From contig CAKAKS010000060.1 of NCBI GenBank assembly GCA_916700875.1, forward strand, positions 33,428,804 to 33,492,803: a stretch of 64,000 nucleotides of DNA. Reading direction: 5' to 3'. The position numbers and the translations under genes are program-made. Under the pieces are notes generated by a model. That model was not told the DNA's origin and ran no database searches. It saw only the letters and a list, made by a program, of their open reading frames with translations. Shown in pieces: positions 11,389 through 25,120 of the stretch; positions within the stretch are counted from its first letter, which is position 1, and the number at the start of each line of letters is the position of its first letter. The DNA is from Sebastes aleutianus (taxonomy: Eukaryota > Chordata > Actinopteri > Perciformes > Sebastidae).

Positions 11389-12064
11389 TTAAAGGGACTG
11401 TTTGTAACTTCTTACACGTATAAATCAATCCGGGTCGGTGTCCCATGCGCGCTCGGGTGTGACTTCGCTGTTCAGACTCAGACTCCAACACAAACTACAG
11501 TGAAGCACCAAAACCTCTTGGTTGTATCTAGTGAAGCCCGTCTGTTAAACAGTGTTGGCCGCGGTCGGAGGACGCGGGGGAGACCGGAGCTTTGGTCTCC
11601 AGGACCGGAGTCTCTGCTGTACTCTGCTCCTCTGCCTGCCTTCACTCACACACCGCGCTCTTTCCTTTCGCTCCACCTCTCACGTGCATGCTGCTCACTC
11701 CAGACCAACAGAGGTTTCCCGTGTCTTGTGAAGTGACGGGGCTCCGCAGAGAGAAACGTTATCGTCTCCGACCAAAACTCCGGCGTCTCCCGTGTTCCCT
11801 CCGGCCGCGGTCGGGAGGCTGAGGCAGGAAAAGCCAACACTAGGATCAGCATTGATTCATGGAGAGACCTTGGTCTGGTCAGCTAACATTACTGCCAAGC
11901 AGCTGAAATATAGAGTGATATTGTGCTTTTAGCTGACGTGTGTCTCCTCACTGTGTTGAGCGATGCTCGTTCATGTCTGTGTAGAGCGAGCACAACAAGA
12001 GCAACAGGATGCTGACTTACGTTGACTTATCGGCCACAGATGTTGCTGTTAACAAGACATTCTG
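11389..12064 (+). mobile_element. TTAA/GGGACT MITE, copy 1 (3' end lost)
   Basis: Starts TTAAAGGGACTGTTTGTAAC and follows the complete copy at 55730-56516 in the same orientation. Homology stops near 12064, shortly after GTTAACAAGACATT, so the right terminus is missing. The GC-rich core carries the minus-strand open frame beginning MLILVLAFPASASRPRPEG (11646-11852), which is shared with other copies. Confidence 0.85.
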
Positions 12065-13036
12065 TTATTCACTGTAGAACTAGAGAATGTAATAAGGATC
12101 TCTGATACCGGCAGATACACACACCAACATGTGAATAAGGGAGTTCTGGCAATTATTTTTTTCCACTTCAAGCACTGCTGAGAAGCGGTGAGTCACATCA
12201 TCCAAACACTGCCCTCACTGCCCCTTTCAACAGGTTCAAATAAGTTCTCAAGACCAACAACAGGCTACATTAAACAAACATCCAGAAAGCCCAATAGTGA
12301 ACAACATTGTGATCTATATCTGAGTGAGCTAGTTCTAGTGTTTAACCAGAGTGTTTTGGGGAGATTTAGAGGTTTCAATCTAGTCTAGATCAATACAGAC
12401 TCATTGGGTGGGTCAACGCCTTCCTGCCCCGTTTCCAGAACACAGTGTCCAGATGCAGGAAGCTAATAGCTCATATCAATCACAGCCAAAACCGGTTCCA
12501 TGGCACTGCCATTGATTGTCAGTCAGCAGCAGGATGAATGGCATCTCTGTAATGTGGTGGAGACCAAGCCAACAGGATCTGTGTGGTAGAGGAGTGAAAT
12601 GTCCAGAGGTCCTCACAAGACTGAAAGCTTTATCGGTGAGTAAGTGTATCCTCAATCACTCACACTGAGTATATCAAAGAACTAATGTAGTAGGGTGATG
12701 AGAAAAAAAAGAAAAGAAACCTCAAAAACAACTTTACATTTCTAAATGACAAAACCATGGTTACACAGGCCACACTGCAGTGGCTTCGATTGTTTGATTG
12801 ATCTATTTACTGCTAATCATGTACACTTCACTAACATTTGCAATGCCACGTTAGAGGCGTGGCTCGGCAATCATTGACATTGCACTCTTGTTATTCCTTA
12901 CATTTATGGCTCATATTTCCAAGCTGCTGTTCCTATTTGGGGGATAATGGAAGTTTAAGCATAATTATTTCCCACCAACAAAACACCGGTGAGTATTTCT
13001 TAGTTGGTGGCTAAGAACTCTAAATATACCATGTTT
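12065..13036. other. Intergenic, nothing recognised
   Basis: No gene or repeat copy that I can match inside the window. Confidence 0.45.
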
Positions 13037-13250
13037 CATTAAAGTTTCAGTAGGCAGTATATTTTTGGCATCATTGGGAAAAAATCCCATAATAACCTTT
13101 CAGCATATTGTAATTCAAGTGTTCTGAGAGAAAACTAGACTTCTGCTCCTCCTCATGGCTCTGTTTTCAGGCTTTAGAACATCTAGCCCGTGACGGGAGA
13201 CTTTGACCAATCACAGGTCATTTCATTGAGAGAGAGCGTTCCTATTGGCT
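13037..13250 (+). mobile_element. TTCAGTAGGCA repeat family, copy a (truncated)
   Basis: Begins TTAAAGTTTCAGTAGGCAG. It shares TTGGCATCATTGGG, CCTTTCAGCATATTGTAATT, ACTAGACTTCTGCTCC and GACTTTGACCAATCACAGG with the copies at 22782-23397, 32082-32531 and, inverted, 41938-42262. Homology fades after CCTATTGGCTGTG, so the right half is missing. Confidence 0.85.
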
Positions 13251-14999
13251 GTGAAAGTGAAGTGCAAACCTACACTGTGGCCATGTGTTCTTCAGTTTTT
13301 ACTTTGTAAATGAACAATATACTCTCAGTACGTAAATCATTTATTAGTTAGTCGGTATTTTCTTTTAAGAATGTCTTTTCCACGTGTTGATGTAATTAAT
13401 TCTAAGGTCTCTGAACTATGAGTAACTAACGATACTAGTTAAGTGTAAGATTTGTGATGGCCGCCGGTGTATTTCCAAGATAGAACTCACACAAGCACTC
13501 AGCATTTAAAATCAATATGGTCAAAGAATCTTTTTCTCCTCTTCCAGTTGGGATGATATGTCCTATCATATCACAGTGAGTGCCTCTCTTTGTCACTTCA
13601 AACAGTTACAGACTGAAGGACTAACCTGTAATCACTAACTGTCATCATTTTGCCCACCCACCACCCACATGCCCATCATAGCCACCATGTCTCGGTCTTC
13701 TGTTTACAGGTTTCCTTCTTTCTCTATTGATAATGGCTGATCTCATTTTGCATTATTTTGTCTGAGTCACTTGTTTTGTTACCCATCTGTGAACTGATTT
13801 GACGTCTGAAGAAAAGGAGCGTGGTGGTTAAAGGAAAGAAAAGGCTTCTTTTTTTATTTTCTACATAAACAAACTGAAACAAATAGAAAATACTGCTGGA
13901 AAACATTCAATCAATAGTGAAACATCATGACTTTTTGATTCTTGGAAATATCTCAACTGAAGTTGAGAAAAACACATTCAGATGAAACTCATAGTTAGGG
14001 ATGTCACGAGAACCGATAACTTGTGAAAACACCGGTGTTACCGATTACACCGGACATTTTACAAGAAAAGATGACGTCAACATGTGCAGAGCGCTGACTC
14101 TGATCGTTACTGTCGGGTGGCGGTGTGTCTGGCCTCTCCGGTAGAGCTTTTGCTGCGGGGCTCCGCTGCGGGGGTCTACCTGGCGCCGCTGCTCCGTGCA
14201 CACCGGCTGTGACGGCTCCATCCACCTCGCGGCGATTATCTCATTAACGTTATGGTTCCCTTATAGCGTTGGGATTAAACGTGAAATATTGCCAAATAGG
14301 TGCGTTTGCTTTTCGCTTCGACAATAAATTCTCTGCCTCCTGCTCCTGCTACTCTGAGTTGACGGACCAGATGTGTTCACGGTCAGTATGTAGCGTCCGT
14401 CGTCTGACTATCGATTGATAACATGCTGCTGATACGCCAAAATGAACTAAATGGGTAAATTATTTTTATTTATTACTTAAAGGCTACATGCCTCTGGTTT
14501 TTGTAATGTTCAAATGTTTTTAATAAAAGAGTGTGTGTTGAATTACATGGGATTATTTTCACTGACACACTGACAGCTGTTGTTGCCTGTTGGGCTGCAG
14601 TTTGCCATGTTATGATTTGAGCATATTGTTTTATGTTAAATGCAGTACCTGTGAGGGTTTCTGGATCAATATCTGTTATTGTTTTGTGTTGTTAATTGAT
14701 TTCCAATAACAAATAGATACATACATTTGCATAAAGCAGCATATTTTCCCACTCCCATGTTGATAACAGTATTCAATACTTGAAAAAATCTTCCATTAAG
14801 GTACATTCCGAAGAGATAAAAACATCTGCGATCAATTTGCAATTAATCGAGATTAACTGAGAACGTCATGCAATTAATCACAATTAAATATTTTAATCGA
14901 TTGACAGCCCAAAAAACAACATCTGCTTGGACACAGTGACCTACTGTATACCTGTATGTCATGCTTTAACAAACAATATGATTTCTATATCATGTTCTT
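13251..14999. other. Intergenic with likely old repeats
   Basis: No gene. The phrase TAGGGATGTCACGAGAACCG near 13996 and the ATTAATCACAATTAAATATT segment ending GACAGCCC near 14908 resemble ends of common fish non-autonomous elements. I could not match two termini or a duplication. Confidence 0.35.
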
Positions 15000-15079
15000 A
15001 ACTATCACATTATCTGTTGTATTGTTTTGGATCCCACCATAGTTCTGGTCCTGTCTAAAGTCAGCCGTCTCAAGGCTTA

Positions 15080-15950
15080 AATAGTACCTAAACATCACTA
15101 TTTTTAGCCGTGCTAGCGGCTTGGCTCTGGGGATGACAATGCCGGTTGCTCTGCCGGTCACTTTGTCCATCACATTTGGATCAGTCTGAAATATCTTGAC
15201 AACTATTTGATGGATTGCAGTGACATTTTGTTCTGACAGAGGATGAATCCTAATGTCTTTGGTGATCCCCTGACTTTTCAAGACTGTCCTTTCCAAGAAG
15301 AATTACAGCATTAGTCGTTTCAGCAAGTTCCCCAAAAGGACATATATGTTTCCTGTTAAGTGACAAAGTCCTATAACAGCTGTAGGAATTATGACGGGAG
15401 TAGAGGAGGAAGTCAGGTGGCGCTGCTATAGTCCGTGTAGGGAGGAGGCCGGGGTGGATGGATGGGTCAAAAACACATTGGATTTTAACACGGGAGACCG
15501 CTGTTCTTCTCTCGTTTCCAAACTACAGTCAACATTGGTTGACCCTAACCACGATAGCTATGTAACCTTAACCAAGTGTTTATTATGTAACATAATGACA
15601 ACAGTCCCCTAACCTTAACAAAGTAGTCATTTTAACCCGAACCATAATGTTTCCCTAACTAAATCCCAAACCATGATCTTTCTCTAAACCTGTCCAAACC
15701 TTAACCACAATGTTGTCACATCATAGAATAAACACTGATTTGTACCAGATTTGGAAGGCAAAGATAAATAATGTCTTCCTGAAGATAGGGACATTTAGAT
15801 TAGATAAAAATGTATTTTGTCATTTATTTTGGAGGACTTATTGGACTTTTCATGTAACACCACCAGCAAGTTGACAGTTTATCTGGACAACTATTGGACG
15901 GATCGTCATAACTTTGTCACATTCATGTCCTCTGTAGTGTGGCGGACATG
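15080..15950. repeat. Old dispersed repeat fragments
   Basis: Phrases such as GACAACTATTTGATGGATTG, GAGGATGAATCCTAATG and TTTGGTGATCCCCTGACTTT (15180-15280), and ACAACTATTGGACGGATCG (15888-15906), belong to a widespread diverged fish repeat as I remember it. A later part of the same type of repeat (GCTTTGAGCTAAATGCTGAC) appears at about 26030-26185. The two pieces here are separated by unrelated sequence. There is no coding potential. Confidence 0.45.
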
Positions 15951-16044
15951 AATTCCAATCCTGCATCTTTACAGAGGATTCTGATCTCTGAATCAATGAG
16001 ACAACCCAGCTGAGACCCAAGGAACAATACTGTACTAACGGACA

Positions 16045-16385
16045 TTCTTAGATTTCTAAATTTAAATTGTCACTAGTCAAAATGACGTTGTAGATATCTC
16101 TAACTGGAGTTACGGATAGTCGAAATGTAATTAGAGATATCTAGAATTAGAGTTTTGACTGTAGGTGAAATGACATTGCAGATATCTGTAATTACGTCAG
16201 AAGGGGGGTGAAGCTATTCAAACATACTATGGTGCTGCACTGCAATATTACATTATAACTGTCGTTTTAACTACTCAGAATGACGTTATAGATATCTGAA
16301 ATAAGAATTCTGACTGGTCCCAACGTAAATACGACTAGTCAAAATGCAATGGTGGATATCTTTAATGTTAATTTCGGATAGTCAA
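16045..16385. repeat. Degenerate array centred on AGATATCT palindromes
   Basis: At least five diverged blocks combine an AGATATCT-type palindrome with AAAATGACGTT and GACTAGTC/GGATAGTC words: AATGACGTTGTAGATATCTC, GTAATTAGAGATATCTAG, AATGACATTGCAGATATCTG, AATGACGTTATAGATATCTG and AATGCAATGGTGGATATCTT. Spacing is roughly 50-100 bp, with block orientation alternating. Confidence 0.7.
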
Positions 16386-16450
16386 GCTTAGCTATGAAAT
16401 AAAAAGAACGGCAATATTCAAACTGTCTCAACAACTAAACCCCTCCAACA

Positions 16451-16493
16451 TGTCTCTCTGAGCTGTCTCTCTGAGCTGTCTCTCTGAGCTGTC
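16451..16493. repeat. Three direct 13-bp repeats
   Basis: TGTCTCTCTGAGC occurs three times in perfect tandem, followed by a partial unit TGTCC. Confidence 0.95.
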
Positions 16494-18202
<1,709 letters not shown>

Positions 18203-18539
18203 TCACAATCAGACTGCACCTTCAGGACAGCACAAATCCTTCAATATCCTTTGGAAAAAAACCTCTATCTTGTCTACCACTGCCCACATTGTGTTTCTGA
18301 TCCACAGTGTGAATTACAATAACATCCTGAGCACTGACTCTCTCTGGTGTGATAGCTGCTCAGGAGTGACAACAGGCTGTTATGATACAACATCAGAAGT
18401 GGACAGTTTATTCCCTCGGCGTGTCGGGGATGTGTAGCACATCATAGTCACGGTGTAATCCACCTCGACTGTGGAGCAAAAATGACAAAAGCAATGCAAA
18501 CCAAGTTATTAAAAGGCACTAAATCATTCCACGTTCTTT

Positions 18540-18660
18540 TGTGTTCTACTCTATCCATCCATCCACTCCCGATACTCAATGATTTGTGTTCAGGGTCACA
18601 GGGGACTGGAGCTAATACACAGATAGACTGGTGAGGTGACGGCATTCAAAGGCAGACAGC
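18540..18660 (-). mobile_element. Possible LINE/SINE 3' tail remnant
   Basis: TCTATCCATCCATCCAC followed by GGGTCACAGGGGACTGGAGC resembles the reverse of a common fish retroelement tail. On the minus strand it would end in GGAT repeats, as at 8280-8400. It is strongly diverged. Confidence 0.4.
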
Positions 18661-20943
18661 CAAGTGAAGACCGAGCTACGGATCAATATTGTTTTCGCCT
18701 CACTCTGCTGTAGCTGAAGAAGAGTTATGAGATGGAGAGCACCAGACACCTGAAAAGTCTGTCCGGAGATCCAACAGGGGAACCCGAAGGTGTGTCTTTG
18801 CTCAGTTTTATGGCATAGCCACTAGGGTTGGAACAATACACTTGTCTTGCGATTTGATACTTGGGGGCTGATTCAATATGTATTGCGATTTTTAAGTATT
18901 GTGATTCAATATTACGATTTATTTTGCCATTTTTGTTAATTTGTTTTTAACACTAGACCATGGGGTTGAATCCTACACTTCTAGGAACTTTTACTTTGGT
19001 AAAATGTTTGATTTTCAGCATGCATGTAGTCACAGAAGTCCTGAAGTCAAATATATCAGTCACCGTCAGGGATTATTCATCAATTTTTTCCCAGCAACTC
19101 AAAAATCAAAGAATGAAGACATTTCCCTCACAAATTAGTGGTGTTTTTTTTTAATTTATAAGTGACCTGTAATGTCTCTTATAGCTCTCCAGTCAGCTCC
19201 GTTCTCTTTATCCATCCATGGTCAGCTCCATCGGGGCCATTTGAAAGCATTTAACATACATGTCAGTATGTGGGTGCTCTACAGTCGTAGCATCGGCCCA
19301 TTTGACCACTGAGACGAGAATCACGCCTGGCTCGACCTCCACGTTACTGCCATACAATAATGTTTCCTGTCCGTGACAGAGTTAGCATGCAGCTTTAGCC
19401 GTGATGTCTAGCTCTGCTTTTCCTGTCAATGTGTGAAACCCAAAGTGTTTCCATCCTTTACTGGATGTGTAGTGTTTACCACGCTGGATTTAACATGTGA
19501 GGGTGCAGGTCGTATCCACGCTGACCCTCCACGATTTTCTATTTTATAGTTTCAGCTCGCTGTGGTTTGTTTTGGTTGACAGATACAGAACGGATATGAC
19601 GTCACGTTACTCAGACTACAACAAAAGAAGCAGTAACTTCCTTCGCATACTCTCAAATGAAGCAAATACATTGATTCTGGCATTAAAAAATCTATTTCAA
19701 AATTGGTAATTTTAATATACATATATAATATATGACTCCAGTCATGTCTATAATAGCTGGGGTTGGGACTGGGATGACATGACGGACATTTCACCTAGTA
19801 ACTATCAATAAGTGAACAAAAGTAGCACAATTAAAATGTACTAATCGTAAATAGTGATGGGTTATCATCTCAACCCTTACAGTCTGTGGCTTATAGAGGA
19901 CAGGAAACCTAGCAGCCCCGACACAGTGTTGTTTTAGCACATGGTGCTGCCATGCATATAGAGAAATCTCACTCCCCAAATGACTTTGTAAACAAGATGT
20001 GAGGGCAGTGCCAGTAACATAATTCCTATAAGGGAAGGAATAAGTGTCAGGAAGCAGTTATTGCATTATTTAGAGTGTCATAAAGAGCCAGGCTATTGAT
20101 TTGAGAGCAGAAGCGGCTCAGCAGTTATTTCTGTCATCGTCACCCTCATTAAACTGATGTATGACACTTGCTGTTCTCCTTTGTGCCTCTCTTGCTTCTG
20201 TTCTCCATCCCTCTTTCACTCACTTTTTTAATGCACTTTGTCCGGCTGGATGTCTATTCAGGAAAATAAAAATGTAAGGAAGACATTTGTTGCCATTAAC
20301 TGCCATTGAATTGTGTGTTTGGATCATTGGTGAACTATATGTGACCACCTTTCACAATTACTGTTATCCCTTATAGCTAGTTTAAACATATACCGTATTG
20401 TATACGGTATAGTTAGCTCTATTATTAACATGTTGTGAAGAGTGGGAGGGTGGTTCTCCATCAATGAGCAAACCTATTGGTGGAAAAACAAGGAAATGAC
20501 TCAATAAAGAGGAGAAAGAGAAAAAAAGGGGAGGGGGAAAAGAAAGGGAAAGAAGGGAAGGGGGAATTAAAGGAAGTGAAGGAAAGAGATGAGAGGTAAA
20601 CAGAAATGACTAAAATATGATACAATGTGATACTAAGGCAAGGTGGACCCAATACTGTCTTATGGAGGTCTACGCATGATGAGTTCCTCCATATATTACT
20701 ATAATCTCATCCACACATTGACTACTAAATGACCTTAACTTTCAATAGTTCAATCTATTAAAATACAATTTTTATACAGTGTTATTCCTGAAGTGATAAC
20801 TCACAGAAAAGGAGAAAAGTCTATCTCATCATTGAGTATTTTGTTGCTTTTAGTTGTACAATCCAAAAGGTCTCTCGTTGGAGTAGTCTTTTCAGGCGGT
20901 CACCTCCTCTGATGTCCTTTTCAACAACTTCTAACACTATGAC
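18661..20943. other. Intergenic, old repeat near 18825-18960
   Basis: CTAGGGTTGGAACAATACAC followed by TTGCGATT/ATTGTGATTC words near 18825-18930 resembles the left end of a common fish MITE. No right end was identified. No gene recognised. A purine-rich run (GGAAAGAAGGGAAGGGGG) lies near 20550. Confidence 0.4.
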
Positions 20944-21636
20944 TTAAAGGGACTATTTGTAACTTTCAGAAATGCTTCTTAACAGCGACACCTGTGGCCG
21001 TGAAATCAACGAAAGTCAGCGTCGGGCTCACGCTTGCTTGCTCTCAATATACCTGAACGAGCATCACTCAAAACAGTGAGGCGACACACGTCAGCTAAAA
21101 CCACAATATCACTCTATATTTCAGCTGCTTGGCAGTAATGTTAGCTGACCAGACGAAGGTCTCTCCAAGAACATGATTTAGGTCTGATCCTAGTGTTGGC
21201 TTTTCCTGCCTAAGTGCAGGCTAAGGCAGCGGGGCTCTGCAGCGTGTCTCCCTGCTCTCTCTGCCCGCAGCCGGAGAGAGCAGAGGAGACACCGGCACCC
21301 GGTCGGTAACGAGAAGACAACGTAAATCTCTGTAGAGCTCCGTCACTTCACAAGATACGGAAAACCTCTGTTGGTCTGGAGGAGCTGCAGCAGTTATTTC
21401 TGCACAAACGTCCCCTGTACATTCACTAGATATTCTCAGAGCTAAACTAACTCTTCTGCAGTGTGTAGTGAGCGCGCGTTCACGTCTAGAGGTGGAGCGA
21501 GCTGAGCTGTCTGAGTGAAGGCGAGCAGGCAGAGGAGGAGGGTACAGCGGCTACACGCGAACGCGCATATGCGAGCGCGCATGTGTGCCGACCCGCTACA
21601 TTTATACGCTTACAAAGTTACAAATAGTCCCTTTAA
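20944..21636 (-). mobile_element. TTAA/GGGACT MITE, copy 2 (both ends present)
   Basis: The two ends read TTAAAGGGACTATTTGTAAC on their own strands and are identical for 20 bp, with TTAA at both borders. Orientation is opposite to copies 1 and 4. Compared with the others, both ends carry A where most copies have G (ACTATTTG versus ACTGTTTG), and the GC-rich core differs. The MLILVLAF-type open frame is broken here by a stop. Confidence 0.9.
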
Positions 21637-22781
21637 TGTATAGTGTAATAAAGATTACAGTTTGTAGATAGAGAGGGGGCGTCTACTGTACCACAGACAG
21701 ATTTGCCAGATCGACCAACAGCTTGACATCAACTTCCTTAAAGCAATGAACGTTAGGTTTAATTCATAGAATTTAACTGCCCCATCTGTCCTCAGAGGGG
21801 TTGTAATATTATTATTTTTAAGCAACACAGGTGGATTCCTCGGCGTTCACCTACATCCAAGACTTTCTACTGCATGCTACCGTATTCTGTGGCTACTAAT
21901 TTGTTTTGCCTCCCTGTGCTTTATATTTTTGCATCCTGTTATTACTTTTTTTTTTTCTGTGACTGTTTGTTAGATTTTGAGAGGCAATTCTTCAGTCAAC
22001 TCCTTTGAGTTTTACAAATAATAAAGCGCTATGTAAAGACCCTGTGTGTGTCACTTTGATATATTTGATATGTTTTTTCTTTAACATTGTGTGCTGTGCC
22101 AGAATATGAAATGTGTGTTTTGTTTTTTTATTTATGTTCATAAACATTGTAACCTGCCCGTTTATGGATATATATTGACAAACTTTTACTGGTTGGCTCT
22201 AAAAACAAAGAAGCATGTTATATCCGTTATGGTTCCTTTCAGTTGACTCTCAGTCAAGGTTTGAGTCAATTTCATTTTTACTTTATACAGTATTATGGAT
22301 GTACATTCTGCTTGTATTCTGTTAACTCTGAGCATAAATGATTAAAAACTCAAACATAATTCTGCCATTTATTTTCTTAAACTGTTACCACAACCTGAAG
22401 ATATACTGCGTGTTCTGTTCTGTTTGGTCTCTTTCATTAAAGTTTCATTTACTATATTTTTCAACCATGTTTTTAAAATCATACCTTTTCTCTCCGAGGA
22501 TTTTGTTTGTGTGCGGTCCTTCCTAAATCTTGTACTGCCTCCGTGTTCACCTCACAGGTTGTATATTTGTATCTATTTTCAGTGTCTTTGATTTTCTTTG
22601 ATCCTGTTTTTATTCTCCACCTTTTGAAGCACACTGCAATTTTAAAAATATACCTTCGTGAGACGCTTGTGTCAGTATGAAAGAGTGAATCATAGTGATT
22701 TGAAACAGTCTGAACGTCCCTAACAAACACTTGTTGTTGTTTTTAATTACAGTGAAGGTAGACAGAATATTTTTTTTAAAT
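21637..22781. other. Intergenic, nothing recognised
   Basis: AT-rich sequence with several AATAAA-like words but no coding potential or repeat match that I can support. Confidence 0.45.
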
Positions 22782-23397
22782 TCAATAATAATCTTTCAGC
22801 ATATTGTAATTCAAGTGTTCTGAGTGATAACTAGACATCTGCTCCTCCTCATGGCTCTGTTTTCAGGCTTTAGAAAAAATCAAGCGCGTGACGGGAGACT
22901 TTGACCAATCACAGGTCATTTCAGAGAGAGAGCGTTCCTATTGGCTGTGCTACGGCTGGTGGGCGGTGCTTGGTGTTTCCTCAACTGATCTCAACATGGC
23001 TGCCGGGTCACAAACTTTCTCATTTTACAGCTAAACAGTACACTACAAGATGTTTCTGAAAACGTCTGAGGAGAGAAATAGGCATTACAGTAACAGAATA
23101 TTGATTCATATTTGATCAGCGCTGCCTAGTTTGACCGTTTGATCTGCGAGTGATTGACAGCTGCTCATAGACGGCAGACTCCAGATCAGCTCTGATTGGT
23201 TGTTTTCCTCCGGTCTGTGAAATCCTGCAGATGCCGTTAGGAGCACCGGAGGACACCGGAGGACACAGAGGACACAGAGGCACATGCTTTTTTTCACATC
23301 ACCTGTCTCATGCACTACTGTCACGATATAGCGAACGTTTTGTAAAAAATAACTTTTTTTAATCATATTTGCTCCAATCTCGCCTCCTGATGCTTTA
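22782..23397 (+). mobile_element. TTCAGTAGGCA repeat family, copy b (right end present)
   Basis: The left end is missing; homology starts near ATAATCTTTCAGCATATTG. This copy has the longest right half, continuing through GATCAGCGCTGCCTAGTTTG and GGAGGACACCGGAGGACAC to CTGATGCTTTAAAG. Read in reverse, that end (CTTTAAAGCATCAGGAGGC) resembles the family's left end (TTTAAAGCTTCAGTAGGC). The full element therefore probably has imperfect terminal inverted repeats. Confidence 0.8.
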
Positions 23398-24317
23398 AAG
23401 AGGTCAACAAAACGAAAAAAACAATAAATACATAAAGGTAATATGTGAAAGTTTATGGCTGCACTAATAAATATTTCTATATTGACAAGGGATTAAAGGA
23501 CAAAGTGTAATGTAATAGGTGTCACGCAGAGTGAAGATCCCACAGTGACTAATCACACAACTGTTTTAATTCACCCTCATCAGTCCTGTTTCCAGAACCA
23601 ACAGGTAGCAACACTGTGATAAGCCTGTTGGACACTACCTGCTCAGCAGCAAACAGCCGACACAGTTAGCTCTGACATAGTGGAGCATTCAGCAGCTCAA
23701 GAGACAGATATTTTTTTTTCTCAGGAGTTGACTGAGACCAAAATAGAGCTAAAGATAGTGAATATTGAATTCATCACGGGGACACAAACACGACTTGAAA
23801 TGATTGATAATGTTGCTCCTTAACTGCTGGATGTGTAAATTGCTAACTGTTGCTACCATCAACTTTAGAAGATGATACAATGTCCAAAAGGAGATGGATG
23901 GGCCCAACAAACACAACGCTTTCATCCTTCATCAGCTGTTCATGTCCCGTGGTCACAAAATTTTGTCTCATTACAAAATATTCCGCTTCAATCCGTATTT
24001 TTTTGGCGTTTAGCCTTTCAAAACCAGCAAACACTGCGGTCAAAAACCTTTTCTTCCCTGCCTGACGGACACAAAGGGAGGCACACACCTGTATTAACGG
24101 CAGTTTAGTTGCAATCTAGCAGCACCATAAATTACATTTATATATAACCACAATAACACAAAATTATATTTTTTCCCTTTTTTTAAGGTGATGACATCAT
24201 AAAAAACGAAGACCTGCAAAGCTTCATTCTAAGACCTCAATAAAAGCTTTGACGATTTGGAGATATTATCACGCACGTGTCGGACAGTAATATGGCGTGC
24301 TGTGCGGTTAATTGTAT
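23398..24317. other. Intergenic, nothing recognised
   Basis: No supported gene. Short overlapping open frames on both strands around 23850-24100 have no family resemblance. Confidence 0.4.
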
Positions 24318-24460
24318 GCCGTGCGTCCTGCTGGCCAATGTGCAGGTGTTGGATGATGGGCTGCTACTGGATGATCTCCGCGCCCAACATCAGTTTCCAA
24401 CTGGACATCAGGAACTGTAATGTCTGTGAAACTTGGCTAGAGAGGTCCAGGGGTATCTCT
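24318..24460 (+). pseudogene. Non-LTR retrotransposon endonuclease-domain fragment
   Basis: Two adjacent frames together give LLANVQVLDD, LDDLRAQ, then FQLDIRNCNVCETWL. This resembles the start of the apurinic-type endonuclease domain of fish LINEs, in which an ANVQSL...DDLRARI...DIRDCN...TETWL pattern is common. The frame shifts around CGCGCCCAACATC, and the segment between the two motifs is altered. No reverse transcriptase follows, so this is a short dead fragment. Clade not determined. Confidence 0.5.
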
Positions 24461-25029
24461 TTCCTGTCGTTACCTCAATACAGTAAAAAGCTAAACACTT
24501 CCAGTCGAGCTCCTCTTATTAAAATAAAGCAAAAAAAGTCATCCGTCTCTGTTTACTGTGTGGGTTATGTGACTCATCCTGTATTTTCTCTCCATCTGTC
24601 CACTTTGTGTTGCTACTGTGGATGGTGACGCCCTTAAAGAAAACTGACGGAGGCTGTTTATCACTGTTAAAAATGATTTTAGGGGAAAAGGCTATAAAAT
24701 ACTTCAAATATTACAATATTTATCTGTGCCAATGTGCATTTTATAGAAGTGGGCAAGTTGGTTTGCACTTATATTCCTGATGTGAAAATCAATTAAGTAA
24801 TGATAAAATGGTTGGGCAGTTATTGCTGTAAAATGGAGGTTGTTTCTGCAGACTCCATAAATGCTTGATGGAGCTGAAGGCGAGTGCGTTAAGTACAAGA
24901 ACTTGTTGACTTTGCCAGGATTGTGACGGCTCTGCTGGCAGGAAACCCAATCTCTTCTGCTCAACTTAAATAGTGGGCTGTAATATTATTTCCCTCCAGT
25001 GGGATGGTGATGACGGTAGCTATTCTCTG

Positions 25030-25038
<9 letters not shown>
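24461..25038. other. Intergenic, nothing recognised
   Basis: No supported feature. Confidence 0.4.

Positions 25039-25116
<78 letters not shown>
25039..25116. repeat. (CA)n microsatellite, about 39 units
   Basis: A CT run leads directly into an uninterrupted CA run. Confidence 0.98.
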
Positions 25117-25120
<4 letters not shown>

